Notes: a model not told the origin generated them from the letters alone. A DNA stretch of 64,000 bases from Flavobacterium sp. (GCF_027484205.1 NZ_JAIXUB010000015.1:124001-188000), one strand, 5' to 3'. Shown: positions 52,862-62,240, numbered from the stretch's first letter. Program-made: numbers and translations.

Positions 52862-53568
52862 AATTCGCGTAGATTTTCGATTTTTATTGTGCCTTCGTAT
52901 ACTGCTTTTCCTATGATAGCACCTTCGCATCCGATGGTTCTTAAAAGTTCTAAATCGGAAATAGTTGTCACACCACCACTTGCAATTAAGTTGACTTTTG
53001 TCTTTTGTAAAATGGTTTGATACAATTCATTTGAAGTTCCTTGAAGCATTCCGTCTTTAGAAATATCGGTGCAAATAACCGTTGAAATTCCTTTGGAAAC
53101 ATAATCGGATATATACTCCACAACATCCAATTCTATAGTTTCTAACCAACCATGCGTTGCGATTTTTCGGTTCAAACAATCGGCGCCCAAAATGATTTTT
53201 TCACTTCCAAATTCTGTTAACCATTCTAAAAATTCGATTGGATTTTTCGCAGCAATACTTCCACCAGTAATTTGATTGGCTCCGTTTTCAAAAGCGATTT
53301 CTAGATCTTTGCGTTGTTTTAGTCCACCACCAAAATCGATTTTTAACTTGGTTTTGGTTGCAATTTGATACAATATTTCGTGGTTGACAATTTGGTTGGA
53401 TTTTGCTCCATCCAAATCTACTAAATGTAAATATTGTATACCGTTGTCTTCAAAATATTTGGCGACTTCCAATGGATTTTCGTAATAAATTTTTTGCGTG
53501 GCATAATCGCCTTTGGTCAATCGGACGCATTTTCCGTTGATGATGTCAATGGCTGGGATGATTCTCAT
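52855..53568 (-). CDS. hisA: ProFAR isomerase
   Basis: Opens the ribose ring of ProFAR (Amadori isomerisation). It has 237 residues in a TIM barrel. Catalytic Asp8 is in [15 protein letters not shown], the second Asp in [14 protein letters not shown] (about 127-140), and the phosphate site is [13 protein letters not shown]. It overlaps hisH by 4 bases and hisF by 7. Confidence 0.97.
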   Translation of the reverse strand: MRIIPAIDIINGKCVRLTKGDYATQKIYYENPLEVAKYFEDNGIQYLHLVDLDGAKSNQIVNHEILYQIATKTKLKIDFGGGLKQRKDLEIAFENGANQITGGSIAAKNPIEFLEWLTEFGSEKIILGADCLNRKIATHGWLETIELDVVEYISDYVSKGISTVICTDISKDGMLQGTSNELYQTILQKTKVNLIASGGVTTISDLELLRTIGCEGAIIGKAVYEGTIKIENLRELC

Positions 53569-54143
53569 AATTTCAAAAAGTTTAGTAAAAGTTGTTCGCC
53601 CACGCTTGATGATTTCTCGGGATGAAATTGTGTTGCATAGAAATTATCCTTTTGCATCGAAGCACTAAACGGAACGATATAATCGCAAATGGCTGTTGTT
53701 TCTTTACTGATTTCGGCATAAAAACTGTGTACAAAATAGAAATTTTCATCGGCTGAAATTCCGTTATACAATTCAGAATTCAATGCTGAAATGTTGTTCC
53801 AACCCATATGTGGCACTTTTAATTTGGGTTCAAATTTCTTCACAGTTGCTTCAAAAATTCCTAAACATTCGGTGTTGCCTTCTTCCGAAAATTCACACAT
53901 TAATTGTTGCCCGAGACATATTCCTAAAACCGGTTGTGTGAGGTTTTTGATTACTTCATCCAAACCTTTTTCTTTCAAATACTTCATCGCCGAACTTGCT
54001 TCGCCCACACCAGGAAAAATTACTTTTTCCGCTTGTTTTAAAATGGTTTCATCATCAGTTACGACGCAGGAATATCCCAATCGTTCGATTGCATTTTTTA
54101 CTGATGTAATGTTGCCTGCGTTGTATTTTACAATTGCTATCAT
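53565..54143 (-). CDS. hisH: Imidazole glycerol phosphate synthase, glutaminase subunit
   Basis: Class I glutaminase delivering ammonia to HisF. It has 192 residues. The triad is Cys in [16 protein letters not shown] (about 71-86) and His/Glu in [14 protein letters not shown] (about 168-181). The start region [20 protein letters not shown] is typical. It overlaps hisB by 4 bases. Confidence 0.97.
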   Translation of the reverse strand: MIAIVKYNAGNITSVKNAIERLGYSCVVTDDETILKQAEKVIFPGVGEASSAMKYLKEKGLDEVIKNLTQPVLGICLGQQLMCEFSEEGNTECLGIFEATVKKFEPKLKVPHMGWNNISALNSELYNGISADENFYFVHSFYAEISKETTAICDYIVPFSASMQKDNFYATQFHPEKSSSVGEQLLLNFLKL

Positions 54144-55231
54144 AGGATTCCTTTGGTGCTTGGTATGCTGTTTGTGCCGTCTTTTTGTACTGCCATTTTT
54201 ATTGCTTTTGCGAAAGCTTTGAAAATGGATTCAATTTTGTGGTGTTCGTTTTCGCCTTCACTTTTGATGTTTAAATTGCATTTGGCGCCATCGCAAAACG
54301 ATTTGAAAAAGTGTGAGAACATTTCGGTAGGCATTTCTCCGATTTTTTCACGTTTAAATTCGGCGTTCCAAACCAACCACGAACGACCACCAAAGTCAAT
54401 TGCGACTTTTGACAAACAATCGTCCATCGGCAATAAAAAACCGTAACGAGTAATGCCTTTTTTAGAACCCAAAGCTTGTGCAAAAACATCGCCCAAAGCA
54501 ATTCCGACATCTTCAATCGTGTGATGTTCGTCAACATATAAATCGCCTTTTACGTTGATGTTCAAATCGATATTTCCGTGTTTGGAAATTTGGTCTAACA
54601 TGTGATCAAAAAATCCTAAACCTGTGCTGATTTTGCTTTTTCCGCTTCCATCCAGATTGATTTCGACTGCAATTTCAGTTTCTTTTGTCTTGCGAATTAA
54701 TTGAGCTACTCGTGGTTGTTCTTTTAAAAATTGGTAAATATTTTCCCAAGAAGTCGTTGATAAAGCAGCTCGTTCATTGGCTGTAGCCGAAATAAAAATA
54801 GCTTGACTTCCTAAGTTTTCTGCAAGTTGAATATCTGTAATTCGATCACCAATAACGAACGATTTTTTCAAATTATAATTGCCTTTGATGTACTGTTGTA
54901 ACAATGCCGTTCCGGGTTTTCTTGTTGGCAAATTTTGTTCTGGAAACGAAACGTCAATAATCACATCTGAAAATTGAATTCCTTCATTTTCAAACGCTTT
55001 TAGCATTTTGTTTTGTGCTGGCCAAAAGGTGTTTTCCGGAAACGAATCAGTTCCCATTCCGTCTTGATTGGTTACCATGACCAACTCATAATCGAGTTCT
55101 TTTGCGATTCGTGATAAGTACTGAAAAACCTGTGGATAAAACTCCAATTTTTCCAAACTATCGACTTGAAAATCGATTGGTGGCTCGATGATTAACGTGC
55201 CGTCTCTATCTATAAATAAAACCTTTCTCAT
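54140..55231 (-). CDS. hisB: Bifunctional histidinol-phosphatase / imidazoleglycerol-phosphate dehydratase
   Basis: A 363-residue fusion. The N-terminal HAD phosphatase (about 1-165) has [19 protein letters not shown] and [17 protein letters not shown]. The C-terminal IGP dehydratase (about 170-363) has the metal-binding [14 protein letters not shown] and [14 protein letters not shown], and later [15 protein letters not shown] and [18 protein letters not shown]. It overlaps hisC by 4 bases. The fusion is the form found in gamma-proteobacteria and many Bacteroidetes. Confidence 0.97.
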   Translation of the reverse strand: MRKVLFIDRDGTLIIEPPIDFQVDSLEKLEFYPQVFQYLSRIAKELDYELVMVTNQDGMGTDSFPENTFWPAQNKMLKAFENEGIQFSDVIIDVSFPEQNLPTRKPGTALLQQYIKGNYNLKKSFVIGDRITDIQLAENLGSQAIFISATANERAALSTTSWENIYQFLKEQPRVAQLIRKTKETEIAVEINLDGSGKSKISTGLGFFDHMLDQISKHGNIDLNINVKGDLYVDEHHTIEDVGIALGDVFAQALGSKKGITRYGFLLPMDDCLSKVAIDFGGRSWLVWNAEFKREKIGEMPTEMFSHFFKSFCDGAKCNLNIKSEGENEHHKIESIFKAFAKAIKMAVQKDGTNSIPSTKGIL

Positions 55232-56241
55232 GACATAACTAAATTTAAAGCATACACTAATTGTTGGTTTTCTCGTGGTGTTCCAATGGTGATTCGAATG
55301 GTATTTTCAACTACCAAACTTCGATTGCGTGTAATAATTTGTTGTTCGATTAAACTGTTGTAAATGGCTGTTGCGTTGTCCATTTCTACCAATAAAAAAT
55401 TAGCTTCTGATGGGTATATTTTAGTAACAAAATCTAGTGCTAAAAGTGATTGTTTTAGCAATTCACGTTCTGATTTTATCAGTTGTACATTTGATTTAAA
55501 ATCGGCTTCATTAGCAAGCGATTGAACAGCGGCTTCTTGATTCAATTGACTCACATTATAAGGTGGCTTTACTTTATTCATTACCGAAATTATGGTTTCA
55601 TTTGCAAAGGTAATTCCAACTCGAACTGCTGCCAAACCGCGTGCTTTACTGAATGTTTGAGAAACAATTAAATTGGGATATTTCTTGATTTTGGAAACCA
55701 AAGAAGGTTGTTCACTAAAGTCGATATAGGCTTCGTCTAAAAACACAATTCCGTTGAAATTTTCAATAATGTATTCGAGATTTTCCAATGAATTTCCTGT
55801 CGGATTGTTAGGCGAACACAAGTATAAAATTTTGGCATTTTGAGCTAAAATCGTTTCAGTATTTAATTGAAAATTCTCGGTTAACGGAATCGAAATTATC
55901 TCTAAATTATTGATGTTCGCATACACTTCATACATTCCATAAGTTGGTGGACAAATGATTATTTTATCTTCGTTGTGTTCGCAAAAAACGCGTTGTACCA
56001 AATCAATAATTTCATCACTTCCGTTACCAATTAGTATGTTTTCAATTCCGACTTTTTTCTGACTGCTCAAAATTTGCTTTAAGCGCCATTGGTATGGATC
56101 GGGATAACGGTTCAAACTCCCAAACGGATTTTCATTGGCGTCCAAAAAGATACCTTGATTGCTTTTGTACTCATCGCGCGCACTCGAATAAGGCGTAAGC
56201 GAGAGAATATTTTTTCGAATTAAATTATTGATATTATCCAT
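55228..56241 (-). CDS. hisC: Histidinol-phosphate aminotransferase
   Basis: PLP aminotransferase forming histidinol phosphate from imidazole acetol phosphate and glutamate. It has 337 residues. Motifs are [49 protein letters not shown] and the PLP lysine in [17 protein letters not shown]. It overlaps hisD by 8 bases. Confidence 0.96.
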   Translation of the reverse strand: MDNINNLIRKNILSLTPYSSARDEYKSNQGIFLDANENPFGSLNRYPDPYQWRLKQILSSQKKVGIENILIGNGSDEIIDLVQRVFCEHNEDKIIICPPTYGMYEVYANINNLEIISIPLTENFQLNTETILAQNAKILYLCSPNNPTGNSLENLEYIIENFNGIVFLDEAYIDFSEQPSLVSKIKKYPNLIVSQTFSKARGLAAVRVGITFANETIISVMNKVKPPYNVSQLNQEAAVQSLANEADFKSNVQLIKSERELLKQSLLALDFVTKIYPSEANFLLVEMDNATAIYNSLIEQQIITRNRSLVVENTIRITIGTPRENQQLVYALNLVMS

Positions 56242-57523
56242 TTTGTAATTTTTTTAATCGGATGGAAACGGCGTTTTTGTGTGCGTCTAATTGTTCGGCA
56301 GCAGCCATAATTTCTATTGTTGGCCCAAGATTTTGAATGCCTTGTGATGTTAATTTTTGAATCGTAATTTTCTTTACAAAACTGTCTAACGAAACACCGC
56401 TGTAATTCTTCGCATAACCATTGGTTGGCAAGGTGTGATTCGTGCCGCTAGCGTAATCTCCAGCACTTTCGCAACTGTAATTTCCGATGAAAATTGAACC
56501 TGCATTTTCAATAAATTCAATTTTATTTTCAGCATCTTCAATAGCCAAAATCAAATGTTCTGGCGCGTAAAAATTACTGAATTCAATTGCTGTTTGAATG
56601 TCTTCAAATAGTATAGCTCGACTGTTTTCTAATGCTTTTTCTACTGTTGCTTGTCTTGGTAAAATGGCTTTTTGATTTTCAATTGCCGCACTAACTTTCG
56701 CAACAATTTCTTCTGAATTTGTGACCAAAATTACTTGGCTATCACCACCATGTTCTGCTTGTGAAAGTAAATCGGAAGCCACAAATTCGGGATCACAACT
56801 TGCATCAGCAATTACTAATAATTCACTTGGTCCAGCAGGCATATCGATAGCTAAACCGAGTTGTTGCGCATATTGTTTGGCAGCTGTAACATATTGATTT
56901 CCAGGTCCGAAAATTTTAGAAACTTTCGGAATTTCATCGGTTCCAAAAGTCATCGCTGCAATGGCTTGAATGCCGCCAATTTTATACATTTGAGTTACGC
57001 CAGTCAATTGCGCCGCATACAAAATTGCTGGATTGATATTGCCATTTTTGTCTGGCGGCGAACATAAAATTATGTTTTTGCAACCTGCCAATTTTGCTGG
57101 AATTGCCAACATCAAAACCGTTGAAAAAAGTGGTGCCGTTCCACCTGGAATATAAACTCCGATGGTATCGATAGCACGACTTTCTCTCCAACAAAAAACA
57201 CCCGAAGTAGTTTCAATTTTAGTTGGAATTTCTTTTTGGGAACTGTGAAATTTCGAAATATTATCAGCTGCAATTTGAATCGCATTTTTTAATTCGAAAG
57301 AAATTTTTGCAACCGCATTTTCAATTTCTGATGGAGTTACTGCGAAATTTTCAATCGATACGTCATCAAAATAATTCGTGTACTTTTTCACAGCTTTGCT
57401 ACCGTTTTTTTGAATGTCGTTAAAAATTGATTTTACAGTTTCATTTAAATCGGCAGTGGCAACTGTTTTGCGTTTTGCCAATTCTGACCATTGTTCGGGA
57501 TTTGGATTTGTGTAAGTTTTCAT
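56234..57523 (-). CDS. hisD: Histidinol dehydrogenase
   Basis: Zn-dependent two-step oxidation of histidinol to histidine with NAD+. It has 429 residues. Typical stretches are GVYIPGGTAPLFSTVLMLAIPAK, FGPGNQYVTAAKQ, AGPSELLVIAD, LLSQAEHGGDSQVILVT, YAPEHL and GNYSCESAGDYASGTNHTLPTNGYA; the catalytic His and Zn ligands are within the last four. It starts 12 bases after hisG. Confidence 0.97.
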   Translation of the reverse strand: MKTYTNPNPEQWSELAKRKTVATADLNETVKSIFNDIQKNGSKAVKKYTNYFDDVSIENFAVTPSEIENAVAKISFELKNAIQIAADNISKFHSSQKEIPTKIETTSGVFCWRESRAIDTIGVYIPGGTAPLFSTVLMLAIPAKLAGCKNIILCSPPDKNGNINPAILYAAQLTGVTQMYKIGGIQAIAAMTFGTDEIPKVSKIFGPGNQYVTAAKQYAQQLGLAIDMPAGPSELLVIADASCDPEFVASDLLSQAEHGGDSQVILVTNSEEIVAKVSAAIENQKAILPRQATVEKALENSRAILFEDIQTAIEFSNFYAPEHLILAIEDAENKIEFIENAGSIFIGNYSCESAGDYASGTNHTLPTNGYAKNYSGVSLDSFVKKITIQKLTSQGIQNLGPTIEIMAAAEQLDAHKNAVSIRLKKLQNG

Positions 57524-57535
57524 GTTTAAATTGAA

Positions 57536-58393
57536 TTATCGAATCATTTTTTCTATTGGAATAATCAGAATTCCTTCGGCACCGAGATTTTTGAGTTGTT
57601 CTATAATTTCCCAGTAATCGTCATCTTTTATAACCGAATGCAAACTGCTCCAATTTTTATTGACTAGAGGTAAAATAGTTGGTGATTTCATTCCTGGTAA
57701 CAACGAACAAATTTTTTCGATAGCCGAATTTGGTGCGTTTAGCAAAATATATTTGTTCTGTTTTCCTTCGCGAACGGCTTGCATTCGGAACAATAATTTA
57801 TCTAAAATGGCTTGATTTTCTGGTGTCAGATTTGGATTTGAAATTAAAACGGCTTCACTTTTAGTAACGGTTGCTGCTTCTTTTAATCCGTTCATCAACA
57901 AAGTACTTCCTGTGCTGACAATATCAAAAACAGCATCTGCTAGACCAATACTTGTTGCGATTTCAACGCTTCCGCTGATTTCTTCGATGAAAACGGAAAT
58001 GTTGTTTTTAGCAAAAAAATCAGTCAAAATTTTAGGATAACTCGTGGCTATTCTCTTTCCGTCAAAGTACTTTAAATCGGTATAGATTTCGTCTTTTGGT
58101 ATAGCCAATGACATTCTGCAACCTGCAAAACCTAATTGTTGGATAATGTTAACTTCTTTGTTCTTTTCCCAAACTTCATTTTCCCCAAGAATTCCGATAT
58201 CGGCAACGCCTTGTTCTACGTATTGCGGAATATCATCATCACGTAAGAACAAAATTTCGACTGGAAAGTTTTGGGCAACCGCCTTTAATTTTCGTTCTCC
58301 ATTTGAAATTTTAATACCACATTCTTCTAGAAGTTGAAGTGATTTTTCACTCAGTCGGCCACTTTTTTGAACCGCAATTTTTAAAGTACTCAT
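57536..58393 (-). CDS. hisG: ATP phosphoribosyltransferase, long form
   Basis: First step of histidine synthesis: joins ATP and PRPP. It has 285 residues, so it is the long form with a C-terminal ACT-like regulatory domain that normally gives feedback inhibition by histidine, without HisZ. Motifs are IAVQKSGRLSEKSL, GVADIGILGENEVWE, IATSYPKI and the PRPP loop IVSTGSTLLMNGL. First gene of the operon, behind the hisL attenuator; a 12-base-pair hairpin lies just before its start. Confidence 0.97.
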   Translation of the reverse strand: MSTLKIAVQKSGRLSEKSLQLLEECGIKISNGERKLKAVAQNFPVEILFLRDDDIPQYVEQGVADIGILGENEVWEKNKEVNIIQQLGFAGCRMSLAIPKDEIYTDLKYFDGKRIATSYPKILTDFFAKNNISVFIEEISGSVEIATSIGLADAVFDIVSTGSTLLMNGLKEAATVTKSEAVLISNPNLTPENQAILDKLLFRMQAVREGKQNKYILLNAPNSAIEKICSLLPGMKSPTILPLVNKNWSSLHSVIKDDDYWEIIEQLKNLGAEGILIIPIEKMIR

Positions 58394-58413
58394 TTTTTAA
58401 TTTGAAATAAAAT

Positions 58414-58466
58414 CTGAGTATATCACGAAGTGTATAAATACAAAAAACCCGTCTTGATATACTCAG
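58414..58466 (-). promoter_or_regulatory. Alternative hairpin spanning the his terminator loop and hisG leader
   Basis: On the minus strand CTGAGTATATCA (58466-58455) covers the terminator loop, and its exact reverse complement TGATATACTCAG (58425-58414) lies 20 bases before hisG. After read-through this 12-base-pair helix would replace the terminator stem, perhaps stabilising the mRNA or affecting hisG translation. Confidence 0.6.
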
Positions 58467-58476
58467 ACGGGTTTTT
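58443..58476 (-). terminator. his attenuator terminator
   Basis: On the minus strand AAAAACCCGTCT and AGACGGGTTTTT form a 12-base-pair stem with a 10-base loop, and the T run continues. It lies between hisL and hisG. CAGGCG inside hisL (58520-58515) can pair with CGTCTG of the 5' arm (58469-58464), a possible antiterminator. Confidence 0.88.
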
Positions 58477-58508
58477 AATTATGTTATTTGATTAGCTACA
58501 ATACATCA

Positions 58509-58565
58509 TTAACTCGCCTGGTTGCAAGAATGATGATGATGTAATTGTGAGATAATCGTGTTCAT
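58509..58565 (-). CDS. hisL: his operon leader peptide
   Basis: An 18-residue frame, MNTIISQLHHHHSCNQAS and stop, with four consecutive CAT His codons at positions 9-12. It follows a TAGTTTTG promoter by 18 bases and precedes a strong terminator. Ribosome stalling on the His codons would expose CAGGCG downstream for pairing with the terminator 5' arm. Both the composition and the position identify a histidine attenuator. Confidence 0.88.
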   Translation of the reverse strand: MNTIISQLHHHHSCNQAS

Positions 58566-58583
58566 TGTTTTATTTTGATGGGA

Positions 58584-58612
58584 CAAAACTAGATATAACT
58601 TTTGGATTGAAA
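58584..58612 (-). promoter_or_regulatory. his operon promoter
   Basis: On the minus strand TAGTTTTG (58591-58584) matches the -7 consensus. TTTC (58612-58609), 17 bases upstream, resembles the -33 TTTG. The start of transcription would be near 58578. Confidence 0.6.
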
Positions 58613-58654
58613 ACTATATTTTATAAAATTTAACATTTGTAAAAGGTTCGTTGT

Positions 58655-59833
58655 TTAAAATATTCTTCCAAATAATGCTCTAATGAAAAGGCCTTTTGGG
58701 CATTTCCAAATCACTTGTAAATCCTCCCAAAACGAAGTTTCTTCGTCTAAAAATTTAAAAATTAATGTTGGATTTCCTTTTTTAAATAAAGCAGAAAATA
58801 CTTTTGAACCTAAATCATTTCGTCTGAATAAAACATCTAAAAACAACAAATCATAGAACCAAAATTTATCCATTTTATGAAATTTTCTGAAGTCGGATTC
58901 TTTGGATAAAAATTGAATTAGAGCTTTCGATTTTTTGGTTGTGTTTTTAAAAGTATAGCCTGTACTTGCTTTTGTCCAACCGCCAACAGAACCAATATGT
59001 ATGATGTTTTTGGTGTTATGTTTCCAAAATTTATAACTCGTCATGGGAATATTTCCTTGCTCTTTTTCGACGATTTCGTAGTTAGTAATTCCTAATTTTT
59101 GAATGTATTTTTGGATTTCGTTTTCGTATTCATCTTTAGAAAGTAAGTCTTTTGAAAACAAAGTATATTCTAATAAAGCTTCGGTCGAAGATGTTGGGAG
59201 AACATACATAAATCGAGTATTTCCTCTTTGTTCAACATAAAAATCCATGAAAGTGGCTTTGTTTTTATCAAATACTTCTTCTTTCGATTTTATAAACCAT
59301 CCAATAAAATGTTGTTGTAACAGTGGATATTTCGATTGACTTTTTACAAGATTTGGGTTGTAAATAGAATTGAAAATTTTATTGCAAGTATAATTTTGTT
59401 CCGAACCTTCGGAATCTGTTTTTACGATACAATGATTTCCTAATTCTTCAAAATCAATCACTTTTTGGTTCGCAAAATGAATGTTATTTTGTTTAGAAAT
59501 TAAATTGAAAACCAGATTGTAAAAATCCAATCCACGAATCATTTTATATTGATACGGATTCAAAACTAAATTTCTTCGAAAATTTGCATCTGCAAAAAGT
59601 GCTGCATCCCATTTTTTGGATACGATTTCATCAAATTGAGTAGAATCATCCCAAAAACACCACGTTCGATCATTAGATTTTTTGGGATTTGCTTCGCCTG
59701 TTCGACCTTTGGTCTCGGGTTCATCCAATAACAAAATGGTTTTATCATTAAATTTTCCAGATAAAATCATTTCATAAACGGTCATCAAAGCCGATAATCC
59801 TGAACCCGTGAAAATGTAGTGATAATGTTGCAT
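58655..59833 (-). CDS. crtY: Lycopene beta-cyclase
   Basis: Cyclises the ends of lycopene to beta-carotene, the route to zeaxanthin in yellow flavobacteria. It has 392 residues. The FAD-binding N-terminus is YIFTGSGLSALMTVYEM (about 5-21) with DEP after strand 2. The family motifs NDRTWCFWDD (about 54-63) and IGSVGGWTKASTGYTF (about 276-291) are present. No other carotenoid genes are in the window. Its ATG directly abuts the stop of the outer-membrane gene upstream, so both probably share the promoter facing the DtxR-type regulator. Confidence 0.92.
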   Translation of the reverse strand: MQHYHYIFTGSGLSALMTVYEMILSGKFNDKTILLLDEPETKGRTGEANPKKSNDRTWCFWDDSTQFDEIVSKKWDAALFADANFRRNLVLNPYQYKMIRGLDFYNLVFNLISKQNNIHFANQKVIDFEELGNHCIVKTDSEGSEQNYTCNKIFNSIYNPNLVKSQSKYPLLQQHFIGWFIKSKEEVFDKNKATFMDFYVEQRGNTRFMYVLPTSSTEALLEYTLFSKDLLSKDEYENEIQKYIQKLGITNYEIVEKEQGNIPMTSYKFWKHNTKNIIHIGSVGGWTKASTGYTFKNTTKKSKALIQFLSKESDFRKFHKMDKFWFYDLLFLDVLFRRNDLGSKVFSALFKKGNPTLIFKFLDEETSFWEDLQVIWKCPKGLFIRALFGRIF

Positions 59834-60577
59834 TTATATTCGAAATGAAAAACCAAAAGCAAAATAGTTTTTGGGAGCATTTTTTGAAATTCCGATGCCC
59901 GATGACAAATCTAACATAAAATTAGGATTTATCAAATAGGTAATTCCACCATCAATACTGTGATTTGACTTTTTATTTTGTGGCATAAAACCAAAAATCT
60001 CGATATAACTTCCCAATTTCTCTGTGATTGAATAACCGATTGCATTGGTGTAAATAAATGTTGGTTCAGCAGAAAAACCATCCCATTCAGCTCCAAGATT
60101 ATAACTTGATGACATTTTTTCTGTTAAAGTATGTTGCATCACAAATCGAAATTCAGGCGCAAAAAATTCCGTTTTAAATTCTTTCGAAGCTGTATTTGTT
60201 AACGAAAGATGACCTATGAAAGACGTTTTAGGAATAATTCCTTTTTCATCGGTCAATTTTACTTTGAGACCAACATATATTGGAGAAAATCCGTTTATTT
60301 TTTCATTGTTTATCTCTTCTGACAAGAATTCTGTTATCAATCGGAATTCAAAATTTTCATTCACACCATATTTCCAAAGTGATGAAGGCAAGCTTAATGA
60401 TTTACTGAAGGCATCATTTTTTTGAAAAGTAAATCCGGTTTCCACTTGAAACATTCCTTTTGGAACAATGGCTGGAGTTTCGGTTTGGTCTGGTCTATCT
60501 GCTTGAATGGGTTCGCTGTTCTGTGAGTAGATTAATGTTGAAATAAAAAGAAATAGGATAGTTATTTTTGTTTTCAT
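59834..60577 (-). CDS. Outer-membrane transporter-like beta-barrel
   Basis: A 247-residue protein with a Sec signal peptide (KTKITILFLFISTLIYS). The mature N-terminus QADRPDQTETPAIVPKGMFQVETGF is typical of the family named after the phenol-degradation MetA-pathway protein; amphipathic strands follow, ending FAFGFSFRI. I prefer ATG 60577 to 60595 because it places the signal peptide correctly. It is divergent from the DtxR-type gene with overlapping promoters, so metal control and perhaps metal or small-molecule transport are inferred. Confidence 0.8.
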   Translation of the reverse strand: MKTKITILFLFISTLIYSQNSEPIQADRPDQTETPAIVPKGMFQVETGFTFQKNDAFSKSLSLPSSLWKYGVNENFEFRLITEFLSEEINNEKINGFSPIYVGLKVKLTDEKGIIPKTSFIGHLSLTNTASKEFKTEFFAPEFRFVMQHTLTEKMSSSYNLGAEWDGFSAEPTFIYTNAIGYSITEKLGSYIEIFGFMPQNKKSNHSIDGGITYLINPNFMLDLSSGIGISKNAPKNYFAFGFSFRI

Positions 60578-60592
60578 AAATAAATTTTTAGA

Positions 60593-60600
60593 CAAAACTA
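60593..60600 (-). promoter_or_regulatory. -7 element of outer-membrane protein and crtY
   Basis: On the minus strand TAGTTTTG matches TAnnTTTG, 16 bases before the ATG at 60577. It faces the plus-strand promoter across 30 bases. Confidence 0.55.
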
Positions 60601-60630
60601 AAAAATATTTTATTCAATATAAAAAAATTA

Positions 60631-60638
60631 TATATTTG
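60631..60638 (+). promoter_or_regulatory. -7 element of the DtxR-type gene
   Basis: TATATTTG matches TAnnTTTG, 16 bases before GTG 60654. The upstream TTG codons in the same frame (60636, 60639) overlap this element, so translation should begin at 60654. Confidence 0.6.
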
Positions 60639-60653
60639 TTGAAAATTATAAGA

Positions 60654-61301
60654 GTGACTATATCCGAAGAAAACTATATTAAAGTAATTTATCATTTATC
60701 ATTAGTTTCTCCAAAAGGAGTGAATACCAATGCTATTGCGGGAATGTTAGATACTAAAGCTTCATCTGTAACCGATATGTTGAAGAAATTATCTGAAAAA
60801 GAGTTGGTTTCTTATCAAAAGTATCAAGGTGTAACATTGACCGAGAAAGGATTTTATTCGGCTAAAATGATTGTGAGAAAGCATCGTTTATGGGAAGTTT
60901 TTTTGGTAGATAAACTCAATTTTTCTTGGGATGAAGTGCATGAAATTGCTGAAGAATTAGAACACATAAAATCGGAGAATTTGATTAATAAATTAGATGC
61001 TTTTTTAGATTTTCCATCGTTTGACCCACATGGCGATCCAATTCCGAATGCTGATGGCGAGATTAAAAAAATCAACAAATTATTATTATCAGAAACGGAA
61101 TTAAATAAAGAATATCAATGTGTTGGTGTGAAAGATTCTTCGTCAGAATTTTTACAGTATTTAGATAAACAAAAAATTGCATTAGGTTCAAAAATCATTG
61201 TTAAAGAGAAAGAAAGTTTTGACGATACGTTACTTGTTCAAATTGATTCAAGAGCATTAACTATATCTAATAAAATTGCTAATAATTTATACGTAAAATA
61301 A
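60654..61301 (+). CDS. DtxR/MntR-family metal-dependent regulator
   Basis: A 215-residue regulator. The N-terminal winged helix (about 1-65) has TNAIAGMLDTKASSVTDMLKKLSEKELVSYQKYQGVTLT. The metal-binding and dimerisation domain follows, with RKHRLWEVFLVDKL, HEIAEELEHI and FPSFDPHGDPIPNADGEI, and the C-terminal FeoA/SH3-like part runs from about 140. It probably senses Mn2+ or Fe2+. The ZIP transporter gene starts 1 base after its stop. I chose GTG 60654 because earlier TTG codons overlap the promoter. Confidence 0.92.
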   Translation: MTISEENYIKVIYHLSLVSPKGVNTNAIAGMLDTKASSVTDMLKKLSEKELVSYQKYQGVTLTEKGFYSAKMIVRKHRLWEVFLVDKLNFSWDEVHEIAEELEHIKSENLINKLDAFLDFPSFDPHGDPIPNADGEIKKINKLLLSETELNKEYQCVGVKDSSSEFLQYLDKQKIALGSKIIVKEKESFDDTLLVQIDSRALTISNKIANNLYVK

Positions 61302-61302
61302 T

Positions 61303-62121
61303 ATGTTTCAAACAATTTTAGATTATTTCGAAAGTATTGACCCTATTTTGGCGGCTTTATATGCCACATTATTTACATGGTTTTTAACTGCACTTGGCGC
61401 ATCATTTGTGTTCTTTTTTAAGAATATGAATCGAGTAGTTCTTGACGGAATGTTAGGATTTACTGGAGGTGTTATGATTGCAGCTAGTTTTTGGAGTTTG
61501 CTTGCGCCAGCAATAGAAATGAGTGATGGCGAAGGATTTGTGAAAGTGATTCCTGCAGCAGTTGGATTTGGATTAGGTGCACTTTTTATTTTTGGTTTGG
61601 ATAAAGTGTTACCACATTTGCATATTAATTTTAAAGAAACTGAAGGTGTAAAATCGCCTTGGCAACGAACAACTTTATTAGTTTTAGCTATAACATTGCA
61701 CAACATTCCCGAAGGTTTAGCTGTTGGAGTTTTATTTGGTGGAGTTGCCGCAGGAATACCAGAAGCTTCAATTGCTGGTGCGGTAACGTTAGCTATCGGA
61801 ATTGGAATTCAAAATTTTCCCGAAGGAATTGCTGTTTCAATGCCATTGAGAAGAATGGGAATGAGTCGTTGGAAAAGTTTTATGTATGGTCAATCGTCTG
61901 CTTTAGTAGAACCAATTGCCGGAGTTTTAGGCGCAGTTGCAGTAACTTTTTTTACACCACTTTTGCCTTACGCTTTAGCATTTGCTGCTGGAGCAATGAT
62001 ATTTGTAGTTGTTGAAGAAGTAATTCCAGAAACACAACAGGATAAAAATACAGATATTGCTACTCTTGGATTAATAGGCGGATTTATTGTAATGATGACC
62101 TTAGATGTTGCTTTAGGTTAA
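61303..62121 (+). CDS. ZIP-family divalent metal transporter
   Basis: A 272-residue inner-membrane importer with about eight membrane segments. The binuclear metal site is in TLHNIPEGLAVGVLFGG (about 131-147) and QNFPEGIAVSMPLRRMG (about 169-185), and VEEVIPE lies near the end. Zn2+, Mn2+ or Fe2+ are possible cargo. Coupled to the DtxR-type gene with a 1-base gap, so Mn2+ or Fe2+ is more likely than Zn2+. Its end overlaps the convergent FeoB-associated gene by 4 bases. Confidence 0.92.
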   Translation: MFQTILDYFESIDPILAALYATLFTWFLTALGASFVFFFKNMNRVVLDGMLGFTGGVMIAASFWSLLAPAIEMSDGEGFVKVIPAAVGFGLGALFIFGLDKVLPHLHINFKETEGVKSPWQRTTLLVLAITLHNIPEGLAVGVLFGGVAAGIPEASIAGAVTLAIGIGIQNFPEGIAVSMPLRRMGMSRWKSFMYGQSSALVEPIAGVLGAVAVTFFTPLLPYALAFAAGAMIFVVVEEVIPETQQDKNTDIATLGLIGGFIVMMTLDVALG

Positions 62122-62240
62122 TTACAACCGCAATCGTCGTTTCCACAACTTTTCTTAGGCCTTTTTTTACCAAAAAACTTTTGATATAAAAAAACTAGAG
62201 CAATTGCTAAGGCAATATAAGTTAGAATTTCTTGTATCAT
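62118..62240 (-). CDS. FeoB-associated Cys-rich membrane protein
   Basis: A 40-residue protein: one membrane helix (MIQEILTYIALAIALVFLYQ) and a basic tail with KKSCGNDDCGCN. It matches the small partner often found after FeoB, which may pass or hold Fe2+. The ATG at 62240 overlaps the feoB stop by 1 base (TAATG), so I rejected the longer frame to 62324, which lies inside feoB. Confidence 0.9.
   Translation of the reverse strand: MIQEILTYIALAIALVFLYQKFFGKKRPKKSCGNDDCGCN

Noticed and set aside
52862..52930. Longer HisF start
   Set aside because: The 23 extra residues ([10 protein letters not shown]...) are translated from the hisA 3' end in another frame; [11 protein letters not shown] is the conserved start.
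54153..54446. Plus-strand open frame antisense to hisB
   Set aside because: It is a mirror of a well-supported gene with no family resemblance; the same holds for other antisense frames in the his, trp and hem genes.
60636..60653. TTG starts for the DtxR-type gene
   Set aside because: They overlap the TATATTTG -7 element, so they would not be transcribed or would be at the very 5' end; GTG 60654 fits the family N-terminus.
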